DNA from: an uncultured Kangiella sp.
Lineage (GTDB): Bacteria > Pseudomonadota > Gammaproteobacteria > Enterobacterales > DSM-103792
Assembly: GCA_946481205.1 (NCBI GenBank)
Contig: CAMLNB010000032.1
Location: 1 to 21,443, forward strand
Length of the DNA: 21,443 nucleotides
Direction of reading: 5' to 3'
This document shows positions 1 to 6,548 of this stretch, piece after piece. Position 1 is the first letter of the stretch; every line of letters begins with the position of its first letter. Position numbers and translations under genes: made by a program. Under the pieces are notes generated by a model, which was not told the origin of the DNA, searched no databases, and saw only the letters and a list, made by a program, of their open reading frames with translations.

Positions 1-371
1 GTCTGTTCGATGCGTTTCTGATCAAAGAAAACCATATTGCGGCATGCGGCGGAATTGCTGAAGCCGTGCAAGCGGCGCGCAAGCTGTCGCCGGCTACGCC
101 GGTGGAAGTGGAGGTAGAGGGCTTTGAAGAATTGGCTCAAGCCCTCGCCGCCGGCGCCGACATCATCATGCTGGACGAGTTTGCCGACAACGAGCTGCCG
201 CAGGCTGTGGCGTTGACTGCTGGGCGCGCCAAACTGGAAGTGTCGGGTAGCGTTTCAACCGATCGCCTGCAGCGCATTGGTCAAACCGGAATCGACTATG
301 TGTCCGCTGGCGCCCTGACCAAGCACCTCAGAGCACTGGACCTGTCGATGCGGGTCCAATTCGCCGCTTGA
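1..371 (+). CDS. nadC: Quinolinate phosphoribosyltransferase, C-terminal part (partial, 5' end outside window)
   Basis: NadC makes nicotinate mononucleotide from quinolinate and PRPP with loss of CO2, in cytosolic de novo NAD synthesis. The open frame enters from the left edge (codons begin at position 3). Its first residues read [17 protein letters not shown], the NadC signature around the catalytic lysine (KENH). Later come [17 protein letters not shown] and the C-terminal LEVSGSVS ... [13 protein letters not shown] block, which are the (beta/alpha)-barrel strands that bind phosphate. About 122 codons are present, so more than half of the roughly 280-residue protein lies outside. A GTG at position 66 is internal and is not the start. 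The gene stops 33 nt before a strong terminator and converges on tRNA-Thr. nadC next to tRNA-Thr and pilA is also the Pseudomonas arrangement. Confidence 0.95.
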   Translation, partial: LFDAFLIKENHIAACGGIAEAVQAARKLSPATPVEVEVEGFEELAQALAAGADIIMLDEFADNELPQAVALTAGRAKLEVSGSVSTDRLQRIGQTGIDYVSAGALTKHLRALDLSMRVQFAA

Positions 372-403
372 TCCCAAAGCCAATCAGTTCGGCGACTCGG
401 AAA

Positions 404-433
404 AACAAAAGCCGCATTACTGCGGCTTTTGTT
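404..433. terminator. Bidirectional intrinsic terminator between nadC and tRNA-Thr
   Basis: A perfect 13-bp inverted repeat (404-416 with 421-433) encloses a 4-nt loop. Its GC core GCCGCA/TGCGGC is flanked by AACAAAA and TTTTGTT, so a U-rich tail follows the hairpin on both strands. It sits between the convergent nadC (plus) and tRNA-Thr (minus) and probably stops both transcripts. Confidence 0.9.
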
Positions 434-441
434 CTTGAATC

Positions 442-517
442 TGGTGCCGGCAATAGGAGTCGAACCTACGACCTTCGCATTACGAATGCGCTGCTCTACC
501 AACTGAGCTATGCCGGC
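442..517 (-). tRNA. tRNA-Thr (anticodon CGT)
   Basis: The minus strand folds into a complete 76-nt tRNA. The acceptor stem is GCCGGCA paired with TGCCGGC (7 bp), with discriminator A and an encoded CCA (442-444). The D arm contains AGTTGGTAGA, and the anticodon stem CGCA/TGCG carries the 7-nt loop TTCGTAA with anticodon CGT, which reads ACG (Thr). The T arm contains GGTTCGACTCC. There is a strong upstream promoter and a downstream terminator, so it is a single-gene unit. In Pseudomonas aeruginosa a tRNA-Thr borders the exchangeable pilin locus in the same position beside nadC. Confidence 0.97.
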
Positions 518-551
518 ATCACCTTTTTGCCAGCCGGCAGAAAGGCGCGCC

Positions 552-580
552 AGTATAAGGAGTCCATTGCCGGGGCTCAA
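552..580 (-). promoter_or_regulatory. Sigma-70 promoter of tRNA-Thr
   Basis: On the minus strand there is a -35 TTGAGC (580-575), a 17-nt spacer and a -10 TATACT (557-552), followed by the GC-rich discriminator GGCGCGCC. A GC-rich discriminator is typical of stringently controlled stable-RNA promoters. The tRNA begins at 517, about 28 nt below the expected start site. Confidence 0.75.
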
Positions 581-607
581 GCGCCCCGCCGCCAGAGAAT
601 CCGGGCC

Positions 608-1306
608 CTAGATTGGGGTCGGCAATATCGCTTTCAGCTCCAGGCTATCTCGGTCAAAAACGGCGGTCATCGGCAGATCACGGACCAGTATTGGCAGCAA
701 TCTGACCTCATCTGGTTTCAGGTTTTCAGCCGCAAGTTCCTGCTTTATCTGTGTCTGAACCGGCTCACTATCTAGCCCCTCAACTGTCTTCATCGCGGCC
801 TTGAAACCCGATTCATGCTTCATCAATGGTTGGTACTGCTTGATATCCCGTGTCGGAAGTACTCCCGCCATCACATCTTTCAGCAGGTCCTCCGCTTTCT
901 TAGGCGGAACCATCACCCACTCCGGCCCATCCAAAGGTGCACGCCATGGCGCATTTTTGGCCACATCAGTGGAGCGGACGACCTCCAATTGCTTATCGAA
1001 CAAAACAATATAGGCGGGCCTTACTTCAGCAATGGTCCAGGCACCATACAGCAGCGCCGCAGTCTGCAGTATCGCGATAACTGACAGATCCAACATCAAT
1101 GAAGGCTTCCCTTTCTTGAACACCAACAATGTCAGAAACGGCCCCAGCACTACGTCGACCGGAACCAGGATTGACAACAGACCAACTGCCCCCGAGACAT
1201 CAAAAAACGGCCCCGGATACCAAACGCCGAGCGTCAAACCGACAAATGCCACACCCACCACCAACGAGATGAACAAGTGCAGACCGCTGGCAGACCATCT
1301 TGTCAT
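608..1306 (-). CDS. TfpX/TfpZ family type IV pilin accessory membrane protein
   Basis: The 232-residue protein has the features of the TfpX/TfpZ (FimB-like) pilin accessory family. Three to four hydrophobic segments fill the first ~95 residues (LHLFISLVVGVAFVGLTLG, then AVGLLSILVPVDVVLGPFLTLLVF, then LSVIAILQTAALLYGAW). The YPGPFFDVSG and VDVVLGPFLTLLVF patches are followed by a soluble C-terminal half containing RPAYIVLFDKQLEVVR and a KQYQPL stretch. In Pseudomonas and Moraxella such proteins are encoded beside their pilin gene and modulate its surface assembly; the mechanism is not settled. The start is supported by GGGGG five nt upstream of the ATG. The gene diverges from pilA and is read toward tRNA-Thr. 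The family call is firm, but the exact symbol (tfpX, tfpY, tfpZ, fimB) cannot be chosen from sequence alone. Confidence 0.85.
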   Translation of the reverse strand: MTRWSASGLHLFISLVVGVAFVGLTLGVWYPGPFFDVSGAVGLLSILVPVDVVLGPFLTLLVFKKGKPSLMLDLSVIAILQTAALLYGAWTIAEVRPAYIVLFDKQLEVVRSTDVAKNAPWRAPLDGPEWVMVPPKKAEDLLKDVMAGVLPTRDIKQYQPLMKHESGFKAAMKTVEGLDSEPVQTQIKQELAAENLKPDEVRLLPILVRDLPMTAVFDRDSLELKAILPTPI

Positions 1307-1443
1307 CGTTACCCCCTTGTTCTGACTAACGGTACCAACATTCTAATTTTCAGTGGTGCAACAAGAAAATCTTGTTTGTGTGCCGACACAAGTAAAGCCG
1401 GGGGCCATATATCGTCAGATCTCCCCGGTGCAGCAGTGGGCAC

Positions 1444-1458
1444 TGACAATTATTGTCA
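1444..1458. promoter_or_regulatory. Perfect palindrome, candidate activator (PilR-like) site
   Basis: TGACAAT-T-ATTGTCA is a perfect 7+1+7 inverted repeat. Its first 11 bases, TGACAATTATT, recur exactly at 1602-1612, 158 bp downstream and just upstream of the pilA -24 box. TGTC elements are part of the described PilR binding sites upstream of Pseudomonas pilA, so I infer a site for the sigma-54 activator PilR. Another dimeric regulator serving both divergent genes is possible. Confidence 0.45.
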
Positions 1459-1601
1459 CAAGCTGCCCCGCAACTGTGCACAGACCCGAGCTAAGGAAAA
1501 TCGCTGATGCAGCCAACTTGCTTCGAGATGTGACGGCGCTCGCAAAATTCGAGGCGACTCTCGCAGCTTAGCCACGCTAAGCTTTTGTAACTCGTTGAGA
1601 G

Positions 1602-1612
1602 TGACAATTATT
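1602..1612. promoter_or_regulatory. Second (partial) copy of the TGACAATTATT element, proximal to pilA promoter
   Basis: TGACAATTATT here repeats the left 11 bases of the 1444-1458 palindrome. The right half differs (TTGACC instead of TGTCA). It ends 18 bp before the -24 GG of the sigma-54 promoter, roughly -54 to -44 relative to the expected start site. That spacing suits an activator half-site or an upstream element. Confidence 0.35.
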
Positions 1613-1628
1613 TGACCAGTTACATGGG

Positions 1629-1645
1629 TTGGCACGACGCTTGCC
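1629..1645 (+). promoter_or_regulatory. Sigma-54 (RpoN) promoter of pilA
   Basis: TTGGCACGACGCTTGCC matches the -24/-12 consensus TGGCACG-N4-TTGC. The invariant GG (1631-1632) and GC (1643-1644) are 10 bp apart, exactly as required. Transcription would start near 1656, leaving a leader of about 120 nt. RpoN with the PilS/PilR two-component system drives pilA in Pseudomonas, so the same control is expected here. Confidence 0.9.
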
Positions 1646-1674
1646 TATGTCTACTCAACCCTGGCCGGTCCAAC

Positions 1675-1742
1675 GCCGAACTTTCACCCGGTTCGGCAGC
1701 ACGCGCCAGTGGCGGTTTCACGGTAGTTGACTATCCTGAAAC
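1675..1742 (+). promoter_or_regulatory. Structured 5' leader of pilA mRNA (two hairpins)
   Basis: Hairpin 1 is a perfect 7-bp stem, GCCGAAC (1675-1681) with GTTCGGC (1691-1697), and a 9-nt loop. Hairpin 2 (1715-1742) pairs GTTTCA with TGAAAC and, inside one mismatch, GGTAG with CTATC around a TTGA tetraloop. Both lie between the expected sigma-54 start site and the Shine-Dalgarno (AGGAG, 1766-1770). They leave the ribosome site open and could stabilise an abundant pilin mRNA; that role is inference. Confidence 0.5.
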
Positions 1743-1778
1743 GACTGGCCATCCCTTCCCCTGTGAGGAGTTGTAAAC

Positions 1779-2267
1779 ATGAAAGCTATGCAAAAGGGTT
1801 TCACCCTGATCGAACTGATGATCGTCGTCGCGATTATCGGTATTTTGGCCGCCATCGCATTGCCGGCTTACCAGGACTACACCGTCCGCGCCAAAGTCTC
1901 GGAAGGTGCCATTGCTGCCAGCGCCATCAAGATTGGCGTCACCGAAATGTTTGCTGACCGGGGTCTGGCGGGCATTGCGGCTTACGCTACCGAGATCGAG
2001 AACGATCAGGACAATCTGACCACCGATGATAAAATCGAAGGTATCGCTGTTGGCAACGACGGCACAATCTCGGTTGATCTGGGCAATATTCCGCAGCTTG
2101 GTGCTGCCGAAGACGTCCTTGCCTTCGTTCCGCAAATCAATGGCGGCGCGCTCAGCGATGCCAACTCGACAGGCACCATTGTCTGGTTGTGCAACACCGC
2201 TGCAACCACGATTCTGGAAAAGTATCGCCCGGCCAACTGCCGCGCCGCTGCTGCTCCTGCGCCGTAA
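1779..2267 (+). CDS. pilA: Type IV major pilin (type IVa prepilin)
   Basis: PilA is the structural subunit of type IV pili. The 162-residue prepilin begins [19 protein letters not shown]. This is a short positively charged leader, the PilD cleavage site after Gly7, a Phe that becomes N-methylated, and Glu5 of the mature protein, which is needed for subunit registration. The hydrophobic alpha-1 helix ([17 protein letters not shown]) anchors the subunit in the membrane before assembly. Cys138 and Cys154 are spaced like the disulfide-bonded D-region of type IVa pilins. After the second Cys is an unusual tail rich in Ala and Pro. AGGAG lies 8 nt before the ATG. The gene has its own sigma-54 promoter and its own terminator, so it is probably monocistronic. 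It points the same way as pilB, whereas in P. aeruginosa pilA diverges from pilBCD. Confidence 0.97.
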   Translation: MKAMQKGFTLIELMIVVAIIGILAAIALPAYQDYTVRAKVSEGAIAASAIKIGVTEMFADRGLAGIAAYATEIENDQDNLTTDDKIEGIAVGNDGTISVDLGNIPQLGAAEDVLAFVPQINGGALSDANSTGTIVWLCNTAATTILEKYRPANCRAAAAPAP

Positions 2268-2283
2268 TTGCAGTAAAGCACTT

Positions 2284-2313
2284 AAAAATGGCGAGCTTTG
2301 GCTCGCCATTTTT
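2284..2313 (+). terminator. Intrinsic terminator of pilA
   Basis: A perfect 13-bp inverted repeat (2284-2296 with 2301-2313, TTTG loop) has a GGCGAGC core and ends in TTTTT, 17 nt after the pilA stop. It separates the very abundant pilin transcript from pilB. Confidence 0.92.
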
Positions 2314-2346
2314 ATTTGTGATATCGGCTGATATTCAGGCGAGGAG

Positions 2347-2377
2347 TTGACGGCGACTCCATCACACCAGCTATGCT
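2347..2377 (+). promoter_or_regulatory. Possible sigma-70 promoter of pilB
   Basis: TTGACG (2347-2352) and TATGCT (2372-2377) are separated by 19 nt, slightly long. The predicted start site near 2384 lies between an in-frame upstream ATG (2373) and the preferred pilB start (2418). That fits the shorter PilB. Confidence 0.35.
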
Positions 2378-2417
2378 TGAAGCAATAGAACAAGCCATAG
2401 TTAAGACAGGTTGCAAA

Positions 2418-4130
2418 ATGAGCACACCCAGCACACGCAGCGCACTTAGCGGCTTACCTCGCCGGCTGGTTGTTGACGGCCTTCTCGAAGAAAACATCGC
2501 CCAAGACGCTGTGCAACAAGCAACAAAGGCGAAACAGCCGTTTGTCAGTTATGTTGTGCAACACAAGCTGGCGAAAGCCCATGCTATTGCCAACATAGCG
2601 TCTCAGGAATTCGGCGCCCCCCTATTTGATATCGACTCGATGGATCCGGACCTGATTCCAAAGGAGCTGGTCGATGAAGCCATTATCCGGCAGCACCGAA
2701 CGATGCCGCTGTTCAAGCGCGGCAATCGTCTGTTTGTCGCCATCTCCGACCCGACCAACCTTGAAGCTTTGGATAAGGTTCGATTCAACACCGGCATGAG
2801 CATCGAAGGCATCCTTGTCGAGGATGACAAGCTCGGCAAGGCCATCGACAAACTGCTCGATGCCAAAGAGTCGGGTAGTTTCGAGGGCATGGATGAAGAT
2901 CTTGATAACCTCGATATTCAGGGAGGCGATGATGAGCCCTCGGGCGGTGAGGATGCCCAAGGTGGCGACGATGCCCCAATTGTTCGCTTCATCAACAAGC
3001 TCTTGATGGATGCGATTAAGAAAGGTGCCTCAGACCTGCATTTTGAGCCGTATGAAAAGGAGTATCGGGTTCGTTTTCGCGTCGACGGCATTCTAAAAGA
3101 AATGGCCAAGCCGCCCGTTAATCTGGCAAGCCGGCTGGCTGCCCGCTTAAAGGTTATGTCGCGGCTGGACATTGCCGAACGCCGCGTGCCTCAAGACGGT
3201 CGTATCAAACTGAAGCTATCGAAGAACAAATCCATCGACTTCCGCGTATCTACCTTACCGACGCTGTGGGGCGAGAAAGTGGTCATGCGGATCTTGGACT
3301 CTTCCAGCGCGATGCTGGGCATTGATGCACTTGGCTACGAACCGGTCCAGAAGAAGGCATTCATGGATGCTATCGCTAGGCCCCAGGGCATGGTGCTGGT
3401 AACCGGTCCGACTGGTTCAGGGAAAACGGTTTCGCTCTACACTGCAGTTAACATCCTCAACGACGAAGAAACCAATATCTCGACGGCAGAAGATCCGGTC
3501 GAAATTAACTTGCCGGGAGTTAACCAAGTCCAAGTTAACCCTAGAGCTGGTCTGACCTTTCCGTTAGCGCTACGCGCTTTCCTGCGCCAAGACCCGGACG
3601 TTGTTCTGGTTGGTGAAATACGGGACCTGGAGACGGCTGAGATTGCCATCAAGGCGGCTCAAACCGGTCACTTGGTGCTGTCGACCCTGCACACAAATAG
3701 TGCCCCGGAAACACTGACCCGGCTGATCAACATGGGGGTTGCTGCATTCAATATTGCTACCACCGTTCACCTGATTATTGCGCAGCGGCTGGCGCGCAGG
3801 CTTTGTGCTTCGTGCAAGCGGCCAGTCAAGTTGCCTCCAGAAGCATTGATCGCCGAGGGCTTTGGTGAAGAGGAAGCGCAGACCCTCACGCTGTACGAGC
3901 CGGTTGGCTGCGATAACTGCAACAAAGGCTATAAAGGCCGAGTCGGTATTTATGAAGTGATGCCGGTTTCTGAAGAAATCAGTCGTATCGTCATGCGCGG
4001 CGGTAACGCCATCGAAATTGCTGACCAGATGCGAGCGGAGGGCATCAATGATCTGCGCGCCTCCGGTCTCGAGAAAGCACGGCAAGGGATGACCAGCTTG
4101 GCTGAGATCAATCGGGTCACCTCGGATTGA
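2418..4130 (+). CDS. pilB: Type IV pilus assembly ATPase PilB
   Basis: PilB is the hexameric cytoplasmic motor that powers pilus extension. The 570-residue protein has an N-terminal T2SSE/MshEN domain (residues ~5-150), an acidic linker (EDLDNLDIQGGDDEPSGG) and a secretion-ATPase core. In the core are the Walker A motif GPTGSGKT (G330-T337), Asp/His boxes, the Walker B region VVLVGEIRD (Glu400), and a zinc-binding tetracysteine C463-x2-C466 ... C498-x2-C501. Its length matches P. aeruginosa PilB (566 aa). I chose the ATG at 2418 over the in-frame ATG at 2373. Homology begins at once (SALSGLPRRLV), a weak ACAGG lies upstream, and the earlier ATG lacks a ribosome site and overlaps a likely -10. 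The gene is followed by an unusually large 209-nt gap before pilC. Confidence 0.95.
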   Translation: MSTPSTRSALSGLPRRLVVDGLLEENIAQDAVQQATKAKQPFVSYVVQHKLAKAHAIANIASQEFGAPLFDIDSMDPDLIPKELVDEAIIRQHRTMPLFKRGNRLFVAISDPTNLEALDKVRFNTGMSIEGILVEDDKLGKAIDKLLDAKESGSFEGMDEDLDNLDIQGGDDEPSGGEDAQGGDDAPIVRFINKLLMDAIKKGASDLHFEPYEKEYRVRFRVDGILKEMAKPPVNLASRLAARLKVMSRLDIAERRVPQDGRIKLKLSKNKSIDFRVSTLPTLWGEKVVMRILDSSSAMLGIDALGYEPVQKKAFMDAIARPQGMVLVTGPTGSGKTVSLYTAVNILNDEETNISTAEDPVEINLPGVNQVQVNPRAGLTFPLALRAFLRQDPDVVLVGEIRDLETAEIAIKAAQTGHLVLSTLHTNSAPETLTRLINMGVAAFNIATTVHLIIAQRLARRLCASCKRPVKLPPEALIAEGFGEEEAQTLTLYEPVGCDNCNKGYKGRVGIYEVMPVSEEISRIVMRGGNAIEIADQMRAEGINDLRASGLEKARQGMTSLAEINRVTSD

Positions 4131-4194
4131 CCTACGGAATCAGTACGGGAGGGAGAGGGACGGTTTGCGATAAGACAACTCTCCTCACCCCCAC

Positions 4195-4219
4195 TAGCAC
4201 CTCATCCAGAGTGGTGCTA
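4195..4219 (+). other. Stem-loop in the pilB-pilC gap
   Basis: TAGCACC (4195-4201) pairs perfectly with GGTGCTA (4213-4219) around an 11-nt loop that may pair further. No T-run follows, so it is not a standard terminator. A second possible pairing, GGAGAG (4152-4157) with CTCTCC (4179-4184), lies just upstream. These may be processing, pausing or mRNA-stability elements between pilB and pilC. A TACAAT near 4303 could be a -10 for pilC, but I find no good -35. Confidence 0.3.
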
Positions 4220-4339
4220 TTGCTGGCAATTTGCTTCAGCCGGTGCTTCAATAAAGAGTGATTTCCGGGATGAAAAGCACATTCGTTCAATACGTTAGCG
4301 AGTACAATTAGTATTATTCCTGAACTTTGCTAGGGATGT

Positions 4340-5629
4340 ATGGCCATGGCACTGCAAGCCGTCAAGAAAGAAACTCCCGCGAAAGCACGACCGGGCGCTG
4401 TTACGCGTCAGAAAGCTGAAGTGGCGAAGCAGAAAACCTTCAGTTGGGAAGGCGTAGACAAGAAAGGCCAAAAAATCAAAGGCGAAATGCAGGCCGCAAA
4501 CGAGGCCATGGTCAAGGCTCAGCTACGCAAGCAAGGCTTGATGCCTGGCAAAGTTAGCCGAAAAGCAGCTGACCTGTTTACACCCGGCAAAAAACCAATC
4601 ACGCCAGCCGACATCGCCATGATGTCTCGCCAGCTCGCTACGATGATGAAGGCTGGTGTGCCGCTGGTTCAATCGTTTGAAATTATTGGTCGTGGCCACG
4701 AGAAACCGTCTGTCCAAGAATTGATGATGACCATTAAAGGAGACGTCGAGGCTGGCGCCCCCTTCCATGAGTCACTACGTAAACACCCCAAGTACTTCGA
4801 TCCATTGTTCTGTGACTTAGTTGCGGCAGGTGAACAATCTGGTGCGCTCGAGCAGATGCTTGATCGTATTGCTACCTACAAAGAAAAAACTGAGCGCATT
4901 AAAGCCAAAATCAAGAAAGCTCTTTTCTATCCGACCGCAGTCTTGGTTGTAGCAGCTATCGTAACAACGATTCTTCTGATCTTCGTGGTGCCTATGTTCG
5001 AAGACATGTTCAAGAACTTCGGCGCCGACTTGCCTGCATTTACCCAGTTTGTCTTGGGCATTTCAAACTCATTGCAAGAGACCTGGTATTTATATCTTGC
5101 TGTTGTCATTGGCATAAGCTTTGCCCTTGGTTATTTCAATACTCACTCACAAGCTTTCCGTGATCAAAAAGATCGACTTGTTCTCAAATTACCGGTCATT
5201 GGAGTTATCCTAAACAAAGCAGCAATTGCCCGATACGCCAGAACCTTGTCAACAACTTTTGCTGCCGGCGTTCCACTGGTCGAGGCTCTAGAGTCAGCAG
5301 CTGGGGCGTCTGGAAATGTCGTATATCGCACCGCGATTCTGAAAATCCGGGATGACGTAACTACCGGGATGCAAATGAACTTGGCGATGCAAAGTACTGG
5401 TATGTTCCCGAACATGGTGGTCCAGATGGTGGCTATCGGTGAGGAGTCTGGTGCATTGGACAGTATGCTCAGCAAGGTCGCAGACATTTACGAGGCTGAA
5501 GTCGATGATGCCGTCGACTCGCTGAGTTCGCTGCTTGAACCCATTATCATGGCCGTACTCGGTGTGATTGTTGGTGGCTTGATTGTTGCGATGTATCTGC
5601 CAATCTTCAACTTGGGCAAGGTGATCTGA
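4340..5629 (+). CDS. pilC: Type IV pilus inner-membrane platform protein PilC
   Basis: PilC is the GspF-family platform in the cytoplasmic membrane on which PilB acts to insert pilin subunits. The 429-residue protein has a basic N-terminal extension (to ~30), a cytoplasmic region with FSWEGVDKKGQKIKGE, and two repeated GspF domains (~95-220 and ~300-425). The repeats contain MMSRQLATMMKAGVPLV and ARTLSTTFAAGVPLVEAL, and each carries a GEQSGAL/GEESGAL motif. Membrane segments lie at ~198-222, ~249-266 and ~400-424. Two starts compete. ATG 4340 has AGGG only 4 nt upstream, and ATG 4346 has it 10 nt upstream. The codons look less biased than in secA or ftsZ (adjacent TCA CTA at residues S-L in FHESLRKH). 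Confidence 0.96.
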   Translation: MAMALQAVKKETPAKARPGAVTRQKAEVAKQKTFSWEGVDKKGQKIKGEMQAANEAMVKAQLRKQGLMPGKVSRKAADLFTPGKKPITPADIAMMSRQLATMMKAGVPLVQSFEIIGRGHEKPSVQELMMTIKGDVEAGAPFHESLRKHPKYFDPLFCDLVAAGEQSGALEQMLDRIATYKEKTERIKAKIKKALFYPTAVLVVAAIVTTILLIFVVPMFEDMFKNFGADLPAFTQFVLGISNSLQETWYLYLAVVIGISFALGYFNTHSQAFRDQKDRLVLKLPVIGVILNKAAIARYARTLSTTFAAGVPLVEALESAAGASGNVVYRTAILKIRDDVTTGMQMNLAMQSTGMFPNMVVQMVAIGEESGALDSMLSKVADIYEAEVDDAVDSLSSLLEPIIMAVLGVIVGGLIVAMYLPIFNLGKVI

Positions 5630-5641
5630 GCCATCCTACCA

Positions 5642-6529
5642 ATGGGAATTATCGATCTTCTGGGCGGCGACCGATTGGGATTTACGGTCGCCGTCGGTAT
5701 TTTGGGCCTGCTCATTGGCAGCTTCTTGAATGTTGTTATTTTTCGCTTGCCGATTCTTTTACGCCGGGAATGGCAATCGCAAGCAAGAGAGATACTCGCC
5801 GAAGAGGGTTTGAAAATTGAACCCTATAGCGACAAGTACCCTGCTCGGTTCAGCTTGGTCATGCCGCGCTCAGCGTGTCCTCACTGTGGTTATGCTATCT
5901 CTGCTTGGCTAAACATCCCTTTGCTTAGTTGGCTGGCTTTGCGAGGGAAATGCAAGCAATGCAAACACCCCATCTCTGTCCGTTACCCATTGATTGAAGC
6001 ATTGACTGCAGCGGCGTTTGCCTTTGCCGCATGGGAGTTTGGTCCTGACGGCCTGCTTTTTGGTGCAATGCTCTTCACCGGCTTGTTGATTGCCATGGCC
6101 GGTATCGATTGGGATACCAAGCTACTGCCTGATCAGCTGACCTATCTGCTGCTGTGGATTGGCCTCGTCTTCAATTTGCGCAACGGCTTTGTACCGCTTA
6201 ACGACGCAGTCATTGGCGCGGTTGCCGGTTACCTGAGCCTCTGGTCGGTCTATTGGATCTTCAAGCTGCTGACCGGCAAAGAAGGCATGGGCTATGGCGA
6301 TTTCAAGCTGTTTGCCGCGCTCGGTGCGTGGTTGGGCTGGCAGCAACTACCGGTGATTATCATTATTGCGGCACTGGCAGGGCTGGTGATTGGCGGTGGC
6401 ATGATGCTGTTCTCACGCAATAGTGATCGACAGATTCCGTTTGGTCCTTATCTGGCGATTGCTGGCTGGTGCTCGCTGTATTTCGGTGCCGATTGGATGG
6501 GCGTGTATCTGCGCGCCGCCGGCTTGTGA
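5642..6529 (+). CDS. pilD: Prepilin peptidase / N-methyltransferase PilD
   Basis: PilD cleaves the leader from type IV prepilins and type II secretion pseudopilins on the cytoplasmic face of the inner membrane, then methylates the new N-terminal residue. The 295-residue protein has an N-terminal membrane helix (VAVGILGLLIGSFLNVVIFRLP) and the cytoplasmic methylase domain. That domain has the two zinc CxxC pairs C79-x2-C82 and C104-x2-C107. A polytopic peptidase domain follows. The two catalytic aspartates are visible: D156 in AGIDWDTKLLPDQ and D220 in GMGYGDFKL. It starts 12 nt after pilC with no strong ribosome site, so translation is probably coupled to pilC. It acts directly on the PilA encoded upstream. 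Confidence 0.96.
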   Translation: MGIIDLLGGDRLGFTVAVGILGLLIGSFLNVVIFRLPILLRREWQSQAREILAEEGLKIEPYSDKYPARFSLVMPRSACPHCGYAISAWLNIPLLSWLALRGKCKQCKHPISVRYPLIEALTAAAFAFAAWEFGPDGLLFGAMLFTGLLIAMAGIDWDTKLLPDQLTYLLLWIGLVFNLRNGFVPLNDAVIGAVAGYLSLWSVYWIFKLLTGKEGMGYGDFKLFAALGAWLGWQQLPVIIIIAALAGLVIGGGMMLFSRNSDRQIPFGPYLAIAGWCSLYFGADWMGVYLRAAGL

Positions 6530-6548
6530 AGCCGAGGGCTTGGCAAAC

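Larger units (their letters stand above)
1307..1778. other. Intergenic control region between the tfp gene and pilA
   Basis: This 472-nt stretch holds no convincing gene. Going right it contains a possible tfp -10 (TAGAAT on the minus strand, 1345-1340), a 7-bp inverted repeat at 1360-1376 (AACAAGA/TCTTGTT), and a perfect palindrome TGACAATTATTGTCA at 1444-1458. There follow a stem-loop at 1565-1583 ending in TTTT, a partial copy of the palindrome at 1602-1612, the sigma-54 promoter of pilA at 1629-1645 and a structured leader from about 1656. Short open frames here (for example a GTG frame at 1353-1571) lack a ribosome binding site. Confidence 0.6.

Noticed and set aside
571..588. A GC hairpin CGGGGC/GCCCCG, considered as the tfp gene terminator
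   Set aside because: There is no U-tract after it on the minus strand, and it overlaps the -35 of the tRNA-Thr promoter. The tfp transcript may simply read into the tRNA.
1353..1571. A 72-codon GTG frame in the tfp-pilA gap
   Set aside because: It has no ribosome binding site or recognisable domain, and it overlaps the probable regulatory palindrome and stem-loop.
6423..6548. An upstream extension of coaE into pilD
   Set aside because: CoaE homology starts exactly at ATG 6549 with the P-loop, and the extension is only the shifted frame of pilD.
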